Of a stretch of DNA of 64,000 bases, positions 1-10,398 are shown in pieces. Made by a program: the position numbers and the translations under genes. Within the stretch, counting starts at the first letter, position 1; every line of letters starts with the position of its first letter. A model generated the notes under the pieces. That model saw only the letters and a list, made by a program, of their open reading frames with translations. It had not been told where the DNA came from and made no database searches. The stretch is from Algoriphagus vanfongensis DSM 17529 (GTDB lineage: Bacteria > Bacteroidota > Bacteroidia > Cytophagales > Cyclobacteriaceae): assembly GCF_000429465.1 (NCBI RefSeq), contig NZ_AUBX01000010.1, forward strand, positions 124,001 through 188,000. Reading direction: 5' to 3'.

Positions 1-278
1 GGAATTAGAATATTAAATGCTAAAATTGGCAATTCAGATTTATTGATCTCTTCGAGGTTCTTTGCAAACTCCTCTTCAGAATATTTGATGGGAGATAACA
101 TCCTCGATGTCGACTCTACCAACCATTGAAAACCAACCTGCTTCAGAATGCCTCCGTTTTCATAGTCACTCACCACACCCAATTCCGGGAGATTCTGTTG
201 AGCTTTGGCGGGAAATAATAAGGAGGTGGTAGCAATACATAAAAAGACAGAAAGCAGTAGAAATTTCTTTCGAAACAT
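1..278 (-). CDS. Secreted sugar phosphate isomerase/epimerase-like protein (N-terminal part only)
   Basis: The reading frame opens at an ATG at 278 and runs off the window at base 1, so only about 92 residues are visible. The first 30 residues form a clear signal peptide (RKK, hydrophobic stretch, cleavage near AKA-QQ), so the product is exported. The following part (PELGVVSDYENGG, then a helix and LPILAFNILIP) resembles the first strands of the TIM-barrel sugar phosphate isomerase/epimerase (AP endonuclease 2-like) proteins that Bacteroidota secrete. The family call rests on memory of the pattern and not on a search; catalytic metal ligands would lie in the missing part. A candidate promoter is at 329-360. 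Confidence 0.5.
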   Translation of the reverse strand, partial: MFRKKFLLLSVFLCIATTSLLFPAKAQQNLPELGVVSDYENGGILKQVGFQWLVESTSRMLSPIKYSEEEFAKNLEEINKSELPILAFNILI

Positions 279-328
279 AGGAACTGGAGGCTAGATTAAA
301 TTGGGTTTGAGGATTTTAGAGTTTTCTC

Positions 329-360
329 CAAAATCTAGATTATACCAATAAATTAATCAA
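329..360 (-). promoter_or_regulatory. Candidate Bacteroidota promoter of the truncated gene
   Basis: Read on the minus strand there is a TTG (360-358), 20 bp, then TAGATTTTG (337-329), which is close to the Bacteroidota -33 TTG / -7 TANNTTTG pattern. It lies about 50 bp before the ATG at 278. The -7 box has one extra base, so this is tentative. Confidence 0.35.
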
Positions 361-513
361 TTCTCAGGATCATCCCGTTATTTCTTCTGATGTTTTGATA
401 TTCGGTCAGGAAAAGGACCATACAGAGATTCTGTATCCAAATAAAATCAGGGGATAGAATCCAAACTAGCTCAGAATCAAAAAATTGAACTATTTCAAGA
501 ATAAAATAAAAAA

Positions 514-532
514 GCAGGAGAATATCTCCTGC
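514..532 (-). terminator. Terminator of the DUF3078 gene
   Basis: A perfect 8-bp stem (GCAGGAGA / TCTCCTGC) with a 3-nt loop is followed on the minus strand by a run of six T. It lies about 105 bp beyond the DUF3078 stop codon. Confidence 0.8.
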
Positions 533-636
533 CCTTTATTTGAAAACTAAACCAACTATTATTTAACTACCACAATGAATTCAAAAATAATACAATTATT
601 AACAAAACAAAATACAAAATAAAAATTTGTATTTTT

Positions 637-1521
637 TTATTTTTCTTCAGGGAAAGTAGTGCGCTTGAAGGAGATCCCCAAAGCTAAGCCCTGGCTAAAT
701 TGTATTTTATCATCCTGATCGATATCATAAATGGTCAAGCTGGTCAAACTTACATTGATCAAATTAGAGACTTTCGCAGTCAAAGCTACATCCAGTCTGT
801 GATCGATGGTGTCAAAAGCAAGTGTTTCGTAATTGGCGTACATCTGATATCTAACCAATAGAGATAGGTTTTCTGCCAATTGCTTATTCCAGTCAGCCAT
901 CAAATTAAATGCTAGCCACTCTGTACGCACTTTGTCTCCGATAGGCACACCATAGTTTTCAGGTACGGTTAGATATAGATCCGTATCGGTCACGAAAGTG
1001 AAGCGAGGAGAAAATGGAGAAAGTCTGAGACTAAACTCATCATTTGGCTTGTACTCAAAACCCAATCCAGTGGTCAAATAGGCAGGGTTGGCAAACTTAG
1101 AAATCAAAGTCTTATCTGTGTCACCAAACTCATATCCCGGAGCAAATTGGGAAAGGAAATTGGTTGAGAAATAGACGTTCCACTTGGGAGCAATAGAGTA
1201 GCCCACCTTGGAATCCAAGTAGATTCGGTCATTGGACTTACGGCCATCTTCATCCTGATTTTTGACGATCCCGTACATGAGTTCCATCGTATTATCCCAT
1301 GTCCATTTTTCTTTTTTATAATTAGCTCTACCAAAAAGATAGGTTCCTACCGCAATCGAATTGACACCTCCTCCTTTCCAGTTGGAGCTAAATGATGCCT
1401 GGTTAAAATTGACCCCACCCGATATTTCTTTCAACCAATAGGTGGTATCTTTTGCTGCTTCTTGTGCCTGCACCTGTCCGGCCAAAATGGCGAGAAAGAA
1501 AAGCGTAAATAGTCTTCTCAT
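637..1521 (-). CDS. DUF3078 domain protein, outer-membrane associated
   Basis: The ATG at 1521 begins a signal peptide (MRRLFTLFFLAILAGQVQAQ), so this start is preferred over an upstream in-frame start at 1635 that would run into the divergent DUF202 gene. The mature part of about 275 residues is rich in alternating aromatic and polar residues (WLKEISGGVNFNQASFSSNW, YLFGRANY, YFSTNFLSQF) as expected for an outer-membrane beta barrel, and the pattern matches DUF3078, a family of unknown function restricted mainly to Bacteroidota. It is a single-gene unit with its own terminator at 514-532. The molecular role is not known. Confidence 0.8.
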   Translation of the reverse strand: MRRLFTLFFLAILAGQVQAQEAAKDTTYWLKEISGGVNFNQASFSSNWKGGGVNSIAVGTYLFGRANYKKEKWTWDNTMELMYGIVKNQDEDGRKSNDRIYLDSKVGYSIAPKWNVYFSTNFLSQFAPGYEFGDTDKTLISKFANPAYLTTGLGFEYKPNDEFSLRLSPFSPRFTFVTDTDLYLTVPENYGVPIGDKVRTEWLAFNLMADWNKQLAENLSLLVRYQMYANYETLAFDTIDHRLDVALTAKVSNLINVSLTSLTIYDIDQDDKIQFSQGLALGISFKRTTFPEEK

Positions 1522-1564
1522 AAACTTTAGTTTGATTAAATTATCTTGTAATATCGATACAAAT

Positions 1565-1840
1565 ATGGAAAACGACTTTGAAAATGAATTGATTATAAGA
1601 GATTTTTTGGCCAGACAGCGTACAAATTTGGCCAATCAAAGGACTTTATTGTCTTATATCAGGACTTCTCTATATTTTTTGGTCAGTGGTACAGCCTTAT
1701 TTGAAGTCGATAATCTCTGGCATATTCGGGACCTCGGTTATGTTTCATTTGGCTTGTCCATTCTATTTGTGCTGATCGGTTTTGTCAGCTATTTCCAAGT
1801 CAGAACCAAACTAAAAAGAGGTAACTACCATAAAATGTAA
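1565..1840 (+). CDS. DUF202 family small membrane protein
   Basis: The 91-residue product starts at the ATG at 1565; longer upstream starts would overlap the divergent signal-peptide gene. The N-terminal part (IIRDFLARQRTNLANQRTLL) carries the R-T-x-L-A-x-x-R-T motif of DUF202/YidH-type proteins, followed by two hydrophobic segments (about residues 28-46 and 56-77) and a basic C-terminus, so it is an inner-membrane protein. The family occurs alone or fused to transporters; its function is unknown. The stop is only three bases from the start of the SLC13 permease, so the two are probably co-transcribed and may work together. Confidence 0.8.
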   Translation: MENDFENELIIRDFLARQRTNLANQRTLLSYIRTSLYFLVSGTALFEVDNLWHIRDLGYVSFGLSILFVLIGFVSYFQVRTKLKRGNYHKM

Positions 1841-1843
1841 TAC

Positions 1844-3625
1844 ATGACCTTTGAGATTGGGCTGGTGTTTGGAATCATCACACTGGCAATGCTTCTGTTT
1901 TTTACAGAGAAATTCAGTATCGATACTATCGCGATCGGTATCATGGCCCTTTTTATGTTTACTGGCATTCTAGACTTGGAGGAGGGATTTGCCGGTTTTT
2001 CCAATCCGGCTACCGTGACTGTAGCAGCGATGTTTGTCATTAGTTCTGCACTATTCAACACCGGAATACTGGATAACCTAGGTCCATTGCTTGCTTTTCA
2101 AGCCAAAAGCAGCGAACACAGAATGGTTATCGTCTTGATGCTGCTATCAGGTACACTTTCTGCATTCATCAATGACACCGCTGTAGTAGCCCTCCTGATG
2201 CCGACAGTCATTCAAGTGGCAAAAAAACAAAACATTTCACCCTCCAAACTCCTCATGCCACTTTCTTTCGGAGCCTTGATGGGTGGGATTTGTACACTAT
2301 TAGGTACCAGCACCAATATCTTAGTAAGTGGAATCGTTGAGCGGGCTGGACTTCCAGAATTTGGCGTTTTTGAAATGAGTCTTGCCGGATTGGGTTTCTT
2401 TTTGGTAGGAATGATCTACATGTCCACAGTAGGTATATGGCTGATCCCACGCAGGAAACCCGGAGTCAACATTTCGGAAGAAATCAGACTTGGCAACTAT
2501 CTAGTAGAGATCTTGATCGGAAAAGAATATGAGCAACTCAATGAACAGCTGCTCAAACAAAGGATTTTCAAAACACTTGGAATAGATGCCCTTCAGATCA
2601 TCCGATCAGATGGACGAAAAGTCAAAGCCTATCCGAATACATCCATCCAAGAAGGAGATTTGATCCGCATCAGTTGTGACAAAGAAAGTATTCAAAAGCT
2701 GAAAAAAATTAAGGGAATAGGTTTCAAAGGCGAGCTTGAGTTTATCCATGAAAACATCATCGATGAAGACTCCAACCTATACGAGGCGCTTGTCACTCCC
2801 AGTTCTTCTCTGATCAATAAAGCCTTGGTGGCAGTCAATTTCAGAAATCTATACGATCAGATCACCTTGATTGGCATTCGTCATCGTACAGGGATGATGG
2901 AAAAGCTACTGCGTCAAACCACCCTACGCGCAGGCGATATTTTACTGCTCCGAGCCAGTGAAGAGTCCATCCAGCAGTTAATGAAATCAGAAGACTTGCT
3001 TCTGCTAGCAGAGAATAAAACTCATCGGATCAATAAGCTTCAAAGTATTCTGACCATCATGACCTTGGCTGCTATCGTGATCCTCTCAGCTTTCAAAATA
3101 TTCCCTATCGCCTTGGCGGCTGTAGGCGGTGCAGTGATCTTAATAGTATTGCGCTCGATCACTCCCACAGAAGCCTACAAAGCCATCGACTGGAAAGTCA
3201 TATTTATGCTGGCTGGAGTATTGTCTATGGGGGCTGCACTGGAAAAAACAGGAGGAGCTGCCTTTTTGGGCAGCTTGGTTGTTGATAATCTCGGTCAATT
3301 TGGACCGCAGGCAGTCTTGGCTGGAGTTTTTGGCTTGACTTTCATGATGACCAATATCATGTCAAATAATGCCACAGCGGCACTATTGGCTCCTATCGCT
3401 ATCAATATCGCAACAAGCCTTGAAGTGGATAGCAGACCCTTGGTGATGGCTGTTACATTTGCGGCTAGCTTGAGCTTCATGACACCGATGGGCTATCAGA
3501 CCAATACGATGATTTACAATCCTGGCAATTACAAGTTCAAAGATTACTTGATTGTCGGCATCCCCCTTAATCTCATCATGTGGGGAGTTTCCATTTGGCT
3601 GATCCCGTATTTCTTTCCCTTTTGA
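1844..3625 (+). CDS. SLC13/DASS family permease with two TrkA-C (RCK_C) domains
   Basis: The 593-residue protein has two blocks of hydrophobic helices (about 1-200 and 395-593) separated by a soluble insert of two tandem RCK_C/TrkA-C modules (about 205-290 and 300-390), each with the strand-helix pattern ending in GDLIRISC and GDILLLRA. The membrane parts have the SLC13 hallmarks: a first-half stretch LSGTLSAFINDTAVVALLMP and the matching second-half stretch FMMTNIMSNNATAALLAPIA, i.e. the SNT-like Na+/substrate motifs. Such proteins move sulfate or di/tricarboxylates with sodium; substrate cannot be read from the sequence. It directly follows the DUF202 gene (3-bp gap). Confidence 0.85.
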   Translation: MTFEIGLVFGIITLAMLLFFTEKFSIDTIAIGIMALFMFTGILDLEEGFAGFSNPATVTVAAMFVISSALFNTGILDNLGPLLAFQAKSSEHRMVIVLMLLSGTLSAFINDTAVVALLMPTVIQVAKKQNISPSKLLMPLSFGALMGGICTLLGTSTNILVSGIVERAGLPEFGVFEMSLAGLGFFLVGMIYMSTVGIWLIPRRKPGVNISEEIRLGNYLVEILIGKEYEQLNEQLLKQRIFKTLGIDALQIIRSDGRKVKAYPNTSIQEGDLIRISCDKESIQKLKKIKGIGFKGELEFIHENIIDEDSNLYEALVTPSSSLINKALVAVNFRNLYDQITLIGIRHRTGMMEKLLRQTTLRAGDILLLRASEESIQQLMKSEDLLLLAENKTHRINKLQSILTIMTLAAIVILSAFKIFPIALAAVGGAVILIVLRSITPTEAYKAIDWKVIFMLAGVLSMGAALEKTGGAAFLGSLVVDNLGQFGPQAVLAGVFGLTFMMTNIMSNNATAALLAPIAINIATSLEVDSRPLVMAVTFAASLSFMTPMGYQTNTMIYNPGNYKFKDYLIVGIPLNLIMWGVSIWLIPYFFPF

Positions 3626-3633
3626 TAAAAAAA

Positions 3634-3650
3634 AGCCCCTAAAAGGGGCT
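3634..3650 (-). terminator. Terminator of ppk1, probably bidirectional
   Basis: AGCCCC (3634-3639) pairs with GGGGCT (3645-3650). On the minus strand the hairpin is followed by a run of eight T, just after the ppk1 stop; on the plus side only three T follow, so it may end the SLC13 transcript less efficiently. Confidence 0.8.
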
Positions 3651-3654
3651 TTCG

Positions 3655-5778
3655 CTATTCGATCAATTTGACCTGCATGACTAGCTCCGGGTCCAAATTG
3701 AAAAACTCTTTGTGCACATTGAAAACCGGCTCATCTCCCACAGGCTGTTTGGCCAGATAGCTTCCATCCTCTTGCATCACATAAGCATTGTAATTATCCC
3801 TCATGTTATATGAAAGGATATTCATCAGCTGCTTTTCGAGAAGAGGTGACTCTATCTTGAAGAGAGACTCCAGTCTTTTATCAAAACTTCTCACCATCAT
3901 ATCCGCACTTCCGGCATAAGTTCTGGTTTCTCCATTATTATGGAAATGGTAGATCCTCGAATGCTCCAAGAAGTCTCCTACTATCGAGATCACCTCGATA
4001 TTTTCGCTTAGTCCTTCTCTTCCCGGTCTCAGGCAACAAATCCCCCTGACTACAAGCTTGATCGTCACGCCAGACTGAGAAGCCCTGTACAAAGCAAAAA
4101 TAATTTCCGAATCCTCGAGTGAATTTACCTTGATAAAAATCCCACTTGGAAGGCCATTTCGGGCATTTTCAGCTTCCTGCTCAATATACTCAATCAACTG
4201 ATTTCGCATATCACGAGGAGCTGTGATCAGATTTTGATAATGCGTAGGAATACTATGACCGGTGATGACATTGAAAAATTCAGACACATCATTTGCCAAA
4301 ATCTCATTGGTCGTCAGCAAACCGATGTCTGTATAAAGTCTTGCGGTATCCTCATTGTAGTTGCCTGAACCGAGATGGACAAACCTCGTGATTTCCTTAT
4401 CATCTTTGCGAACAATCAGGAGTAGCTTCGTGTGAGTCTTGAGATGGGTAATCCCATAAATCACAAAGCAACCTGCTTTTTGCAATTTTTTGGCTTCACG
4501 TATATTGTTTTCCTCATCAAATCGTGCTTTCACCTCAAATAGTACCGAAACGTGCTTTCCATTCTCTGCTGCTTTGAGCAAAGCCCTAGTGATTCTACTG
4601 TCTTTTGCCAATCGATAGATGGTCATTTTGATCGCCATCACATCAGGGTCTTCTGCTGCCTTCTCGATCAGATCCAAGATAGAATCGATGTTATTATAAG
4701 GGTGATGGAGCAGAATGTCCTTTTGCTTCAGTATTTCAAAAATATCTGCCTGCCCCTCTTCCTGATAGGAAAGCGGCTTGACCGGATCTGGCATCTGTGG
4801 CATTCTGTCCCTGAATTTCTTGTTGCCAATTACCTGCCACAAACCAGTGAAATCCACCATGCTGGACCTTTTGACCAAGAATACAGAGTCATTTTTAAGG
4901 TTCCATCTTTCCAGCAAAGAATTGAGCATCCACTTGCTGTAGCCCTCCTCTATTTCGATGCGGACGACTCGTCCTGTCTTTCGTTCCATCAGCTTGCGCT
5001 TCACTTCCTCTAGGAAGTTAGCGTCCATATCCTCACTTTCCTCCAATGTAAAATCACCATTTCGAGTGATCCTGAAAAGACTGACTGCCTCGATATCTAC
5101 ATTTCGGAAAAGCGAAATGATGTTTTCTCGAATGACCTCTTCGATAGGAATCAACAGAAGAGAGTTTTCTCTTTCTATTTCAAAAAAGCGCGGAATATTA
5201 GCCGGAATCTGCACAAAACTCAACTTGCGCATATCCTTTCGCTCTCCTGGACTGGTAGTGACCACTCCAAAAATAAGCAGCTTATTCATCAGAATCGGAA
5301 AAGTCCTATACCCATCATAAACCATGGGAGTCAGCATCGGATAGATTGCCTTCTGGAAATAATCCTGAACCTTTTCCCGCTCCTTGTCTGTCAGTTTAGA
5401 AGTATTGGCCAAAGTTAGCCCTTCCCCTTCCAGTTTTGGGAAAATATTTTCTACAAAATGCGTATGCTGACTGGCATGAAAAGCCTGACAGTCCTTCATG
5501 AGCTTGGCTTTGAAGGGCTCCTCTCTCAGACCTGAATAGTCTACACGCTCCTTGTCATAGTCAAGGTAATTATACAGAGATCCTACCCGGATCATAAAAA
5601 ACTCATCCAGATTGGACGCGGTAATGGCCAAAAACTTAAGCTTTTCAAAGATGGATCGATGCTCTTTTTTAGCCTGATCCAAAACCCGCTCGTTGAATTT
5701 GAGCCAACTGAGATCTCTACTGACGAGATCACTTTTTTGAACTACTGTTTCGTATCTGTCTCCTACTGCCAGTTTCAT
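3655..5778 (-). CDS. ppk1: Polyphosphate kinase 1
   Basis: The enzyme reversibly transfers the gamma-phosphate of ATP to a growing polyphosphate chain. The 707-residue length fits PPK1. The N-terminal domain begins with the typical DLSWLKFNERVLDQA stretch and FLAITASNLDEFFMIRVG; the two C-terminal phospholipase-D-like domains carry the autophosphorylated His in THLKTHTKLLL (about residue 447) and a second conserved His region in EHSRIYHFHNNG (about residue 608), with GSADMM after it. The ATG at 5778 is preferred to the TTG nine bases upstream. It is flanked by terminators on both sides, so it is probably monocistronic and not part of a ppk-ppx operon. Confidence 0.95.
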   Translation of the reverse strand: MKLAVGDRYETVVQKSDLVSRDLSWLKFNERVLDQAKKEHRSIFEKLKFLAITASNLDEFFMIRVGSLYNYLDYDKERVDYSGLREEPFKAKLMKDCQAFHASQHTHFVENIFPKLEGEGLTLANTSKLTDKEREKVQDYFQKAIYPMLTPMVYDGYRTFPILMNKLLIFGVVTTSPGERKDMRKLSFVQIPANIPRFFEIERENSLLLIPIEEVIRENIISLFRNVDIEAVSLFRITRNGDFTLEESEDMDANFLEEVKRKLMERKTGRVVRIEIEEGYSKWMLNSLLERWNLKNDSVFLVKRSSMVDFTGLWQVIGNKKFRDRMPQMPDPVKPLSYQEEGQADIFEILKQKDILLHHPYNNIDSILDLIEKAAEDPDVMAIKMTIYRLAKDSRITRALLKAAENGKHVSVLFEVKARFDEENNIREAKKLQKAGCFVIYGITHLKTHTKLLLIVRKDDKEITRFVHLGSGNYNEDTARLYTDIGLLTTNEILANDVSEFFNVITGHSIPTHYQNLITAPRDMRNQLIEYIEQEAENARNGLPSGIFIKVNSLEDSEIIFALYRASQSGVTIKLVVRGICCLRPGREGLSENIEVISIVGDFLEHSRIYHFHNNGETRTYAGSADMMVRSFDKRLESLFKIESPLLEKQLMNILSYNMRDNYNAYVMQEDGSYLAKQPVGDEPVFNVHKEFFNLDPELVMQVKLIE

Positions 5779-5856
5779 TCTTATCAAAATTTATAGAACC
5801 GGAAAAGTAATGATTTTGCCCGGACTTTGTGTTTACCTAATTGTTAAGCCCAAAAA

Positions 5857-5875
5857 AGGGGCTCAAAAAGCCCCT
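5857..5875 (-). terminator. Terminator of gyrB
   Basis: AGGGGCT (5857-5863) pairs with AGCCCCT (5869-5875) around a 5-nt loop. Read on the minus strand it is followed by a T-run. It lies just beyond the gyrB stop and separates gyrB from ppk1. Confidence 0.85.
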
Positions 5876-5881
5876 GATTGT

Positions 5882-7909
<2,028 letters not shown>

Positions 7910-8000
7910 TTAAGCAAAAAATGTCAGCTTTGCACCATAAAAGCAAGCCAAATAGGCACATGAGAAAATGAAGAAAAGGAAGCTGAATGAATTCAGACAA

Positions 8001-8372
8001 TCAAAATTGATTCGTACTGAGCATCACTAAGTTACACCCGATCACAACCTCTACCCCTTGACTTTCTGCAGATTTAAAAAATTCCTCATTTTCGGTTCCC
8101 GGATTGAAAATGATTCGTTTCGGCTTAAGTGAAAGTAAATATTCCATCCATTCTCCCTGATGATCTGGCCCGATATAGAGTGTAATGGTGTGAATCTGAT
8201 CCAAAGTGGGTTTGGTCCGGAGATCCAAAATTTGCTTTCCAAAAAGCTCTCCCTTTTTGACCCCAATCGGAATGAAATCAATCCCTTTTTCGCTCAATTT
8301 TTGAGCAGCCAGATACGCATATCGGGAAGGATTAGTAGTAGCACCTACGATCAAAGTCGTCTTAGTCTCCAT
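8001..8372 (-). CDS. CoA-binding domain protein
   Basis: A 123-residue single-domain Rossmann-type protein: TTLIVGATTNPSRYAYLAAQ at the N-terminus holds the nucleotide loop, followed by the strand FIPIGVKK, and KRIIFNPGTENEEFF near the C-terminus as in the CoA_binding_2 (YccU-like) family. These proteins bind CoA in the same way as the alpha subunit of succinyl-CoA synthetase, but their role is not known. The start overlaps the end of the upstream acyltransferase gene by 11 bp, so translation is probably coupled and the three genes 10150 to 8001 form one operon. Confidence 0.8.
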   Translation of the reverse strand: METKTTLIVGATTNPSRYAYLAAQKLSEKGIDFIPIGVKKGELFGKQILDLRTKPTLDQIHTITLYIGPDHQGEWMEYLLSLKPKRIIFNPGTENEEFFKSAESQGVEVVIGCNLVMLSTNQF

Positions 8373-9354
8373 CTTCCTCCCTGCTTCCTAGCACACGATC
8401 TCTCTCAAAAGTATCCATGTGGCGATGCTTTTTGGATTCGTAGATATCCGCCAGCGTGATTAAGATCCCAGTCTCCTCCACTTCGCCAAATTCATCATTG
8501 AGAGCAGTACCAAATGTCATCATTGTGGGCGACAAATTCATATAAGTATTGATTAAAGGAGGGATATTCTCACCATAGGATCTAACCCTGGTATTCAATA
8601 ATTTATAACCTTCCTTGTAATCCAAATCTTCAAATGGATTTTCGCCGGTTCCGATGGATGTTTCATAGCCTAGTTTCAACGAGTCTTTAGGTCTTACCAG
8701 CGTATTCTTATCCGGAAAATAATGATTCATAAACCGGAGCAGAAGATCCCTTGCCTCTCGATTATAATGCGGATACATCGTCACTTTCCCAAACAAAAAT
8801 TTGACGTCTGGATTGAGCAAAACTACTGCTCCCAGGCCATCCCAAAGATTGTCAAGACTGAAAATCCCTTTTCTATTGTCAAAACTTGGCTGGTATTTAG
8901 GCTGAACAAAGGACCTGCCAAGCTCTATAGTATATGGCAAATAATCCTGAATAAACTTCTCGGAAAAATCGAACAAATGTGTCGTGGAAAGATTGATTTC
9001 TCCCTGCTCTCCAATAGCGGTTTTGCAATGGATCAATCGATAGCCAGCGACGATTTCCTGATTCTCTGGATTCCAGGTGATCAATTGCTTGTAGCAGTTT
9101 TCGCAGGTATCATTCTCATCCAGATCCAGCTCCAAACCAGTTCCTCCACCAGCTGCCCTGAAGGTCAACTCTCGCAATCTCCCGATTTCTCGAACTACAT
9201 TTGGAGCATTGTGATAATCCACCAAATAGACCAGATTATTCCCATTATTGGCATATCTGATGAATCGATCTGGAGTCAATTCAGCTTTAATCAACTCCGT
9301 ATCCACGGCAGGTATAATCTCAGCTTCTTTTTCCATTTTGCGATCCAAGTTCAT
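8362..9354 (-). CDS. glsB: GNAT-type N-acyltransferase, probable glycine-lipid N-acyltransferase
   Basis: A 330-residue acyl-ACP-dependent N-acyltransferase of the OlsB/hemolysin group. Visible family features are RELTFRAAGGGTGLELDLDE (residues about 70-90), EIVAGYRLIHCK, and LGRSFVQPKYQ, followed by DNLWDGLGAVVLLNPDVKFLFG. In Bacteroides the neighbouring N- and O-acyltransferase genes glsB and glsA make glycine lipids, and the same pair occurs here; ornithine or other lipo-amino-acids remain possible. ATGs at 9354 and 9336 are both possible starts; both overlap the end of the upstream gene, by 35 or 17 bp. An open frame further upstream to 9432 is probably not used. Confidence 0.7.
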   Translation of the reverse strand: MNLDRKMEKEAEIIPAVDTELIKAELTPDRFIRYANNGNNLVYLVDYHNAPNVVREIGRLRELTFRAAGGGTGLELDLDENDTCENCYKQLITWNPENQEIVAGYRLIHCKTAIGEQGEINLSTTHLFDFSEKFIQDYLPYTIELGRSFVQPKYQPSFDNRKGIFSLDNLWDGLGAVVLLNPDVKFLFGKVTMYPHYNREARDLLLRFMNHYFPDKNTLVRPKDSLKLGYETSIGTGENPFEDLDYKEGYKLLNTRVRSYGENIPPLINTYMNLSPTMMTFGTALNDEFGEVEETGILITLADIYESKKHRHMDTFERDRVLGSREEDGD

Positions 9355-10150
9355 AAACTTTTTCTTTAATAATATCCGCCCACTGTCCATCAGTCTTTTC
9401 GGACGTGAAACTTTGATAGGGAATTCGTTCACCCATTCTTATCGTCACTTTGCGGCCCCTTTGCTTGTACATTTCATCTACCAGATAAAACATCTCCAAA
9501 TTGGCCTTCACACCTAATTTCTTTCTCCAATTGGCTAAATTGTAAAAGAAATTTGAATTTTTCCCGTCGATAAAGCTAAGTAGAATATCTTTCTTATACT
9601 TTTTAGACTTGCTGATAAAACTCTTTTTCCACTGCAAATCTTTGATTCCATCGGGTGATTTTCTAGAAACCAAACCCGCAGGAAAGATCAAGACCGCATA
9701 ATCATTGGCATAAACTTCTTCGATTCTTGCCAAGGCTGCTTGGGAGTTTTTCCCATGCTTATTGACCGGCACAAAGATCGGCTCAAAATTTTCGAAGGTC
9801 ATCAGCAAGTCATTGACCAAAAAGCGAATATCCGGGCGAATCTTTCCAAGCGCATACATCAATGCAACACCGTCCAAGCCACCCAGAGGATGATTTGCGG
9901 CGATTATGACACCTCCGGTTTTTGGGATCTTTTCTCCTCCCTCCATCACCACTTCCAGCTCCATCTCCTCGATCACGGCATTGACGAAATCCATCCCCTG
10001 ATGGTGTCCTATCCTATTCATGACGGTGTTGAGCCAGGACTCATGCGTGACCTTCTTGATGTAGTTCAATACAAAGCCCGGCATCCATTTTACAAGGGAT
10101 GGATTTTTGGACTTGATGGCCTTTTCTATATCGATGAATTTCTTCGACAT
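9320..10150 (-). CDS. glsA: PlsC-like acyltransferase, probable glycine-lipid O-acyltransferase
   Basis: A 276-residue 1-acyl-glycerol-phosphate acyltransferase-fold protein. The catalytic region reads ANHPLGGLDGVAL (about residues 86-98), a H-x5-D variant of the PlsC HX4D box, and is followed by FVPVNKHGKN (second block) and IFPAGLVSRKS (third block). This set is typical of the O-acyltransferases paired with OlsB/GlsB-type enzymes, which add the second acyl chain to a lipo-amino-acid in the inner membrane. It is the first gene of a three-gene unit with the N-acyltransferase and the CoA-binding protein. The symbol is an inference from gene order. Confidence 0.7.
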   Translation of the reverse strand: MSKKFIDIEKAIKSKNPSLVKWMPGFVLNYIKKVTHESWLNTVMNRIGHHQGMDFVNAVIEEMELEVVMEGGEKIPKTGGVIIAANHPLGGLDGVALMYALGKIRPDIRFLVNDLLMTFENFEPIFVPVNKHGKNSQAALARIEEVYANDYAVLIFPAGLVSRKSPDGIKDLQWKKSFISKSKKYKKDILLSFIDGKNSNFFYNLANWRKKLGVKANLEMFYLVDEMYKQRGRKVTIRMGERIPYQSFTSEKTDGQWADIIKEKVYELGSQNGKRS

Positions 10151-10371
10151 GTTTTATCTGAGCTCAAAAAAGGATTTTTTCAACACGGGTAATTTGTGGT
10201 AAAATAAGCTAATTTGATTAAAAGTTCTGCATGCATACCTTTTTTAATCCTGTGATTTCGCGGCATATTCCTGAAAACCAAACCAGTATTTTCAAACCCC
10301 AGTCGACTCTTGGATATTGTAGTTCTTATGCAATTCAGCTTTTACGACTCGCCCTCCTTTAATTATTTCCT

Positions 10372-10379
10372 TAATTTTG
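10372..10379 (+). promoter_or_regulatory. Candidate -7 promoter box of the methyltransferase operon
   Basis: TAATTTTG matches TANNTTTG and lies 19 bp before the ATG at 10399, which would give a short leader. No good TTG lies 19-21 bp upstream, so the call is tentative. Confidence 0.35.
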
Positions 10380-10398
10380 CCTGCTCAAACAGTGAGTT

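Larger units (their letters stand above)
279..636. other. Intergenic region between the truncated gene and the DUF3078 gene
   Basis: This 358-bp stretch is AT-rich and has no convincing gene. It holds the candidate promoter of the truncated gene (329-360) and the terminator of the DUF3078 gene (514-532). Directly after the DUF3078 stop an AT-only inverted repeat (609-618 against 626-635) can form a weak hairpin. Nothing else was recognised. Confidence 0.6.

Noticed and set aside
609..635. AT-only inverted repeat after the DUF3078 stop as a terminator
   Set aside because: The stem has no GC pairs except one; the strong hairpin at 514-532 is more convincing.
1442..1564. Longer form of the DUF202 protein starting at 1442
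   Set aside because: It would overlap the signal-peptide coding region of the divergent gene, and the extra residues do not look like a protein domain.
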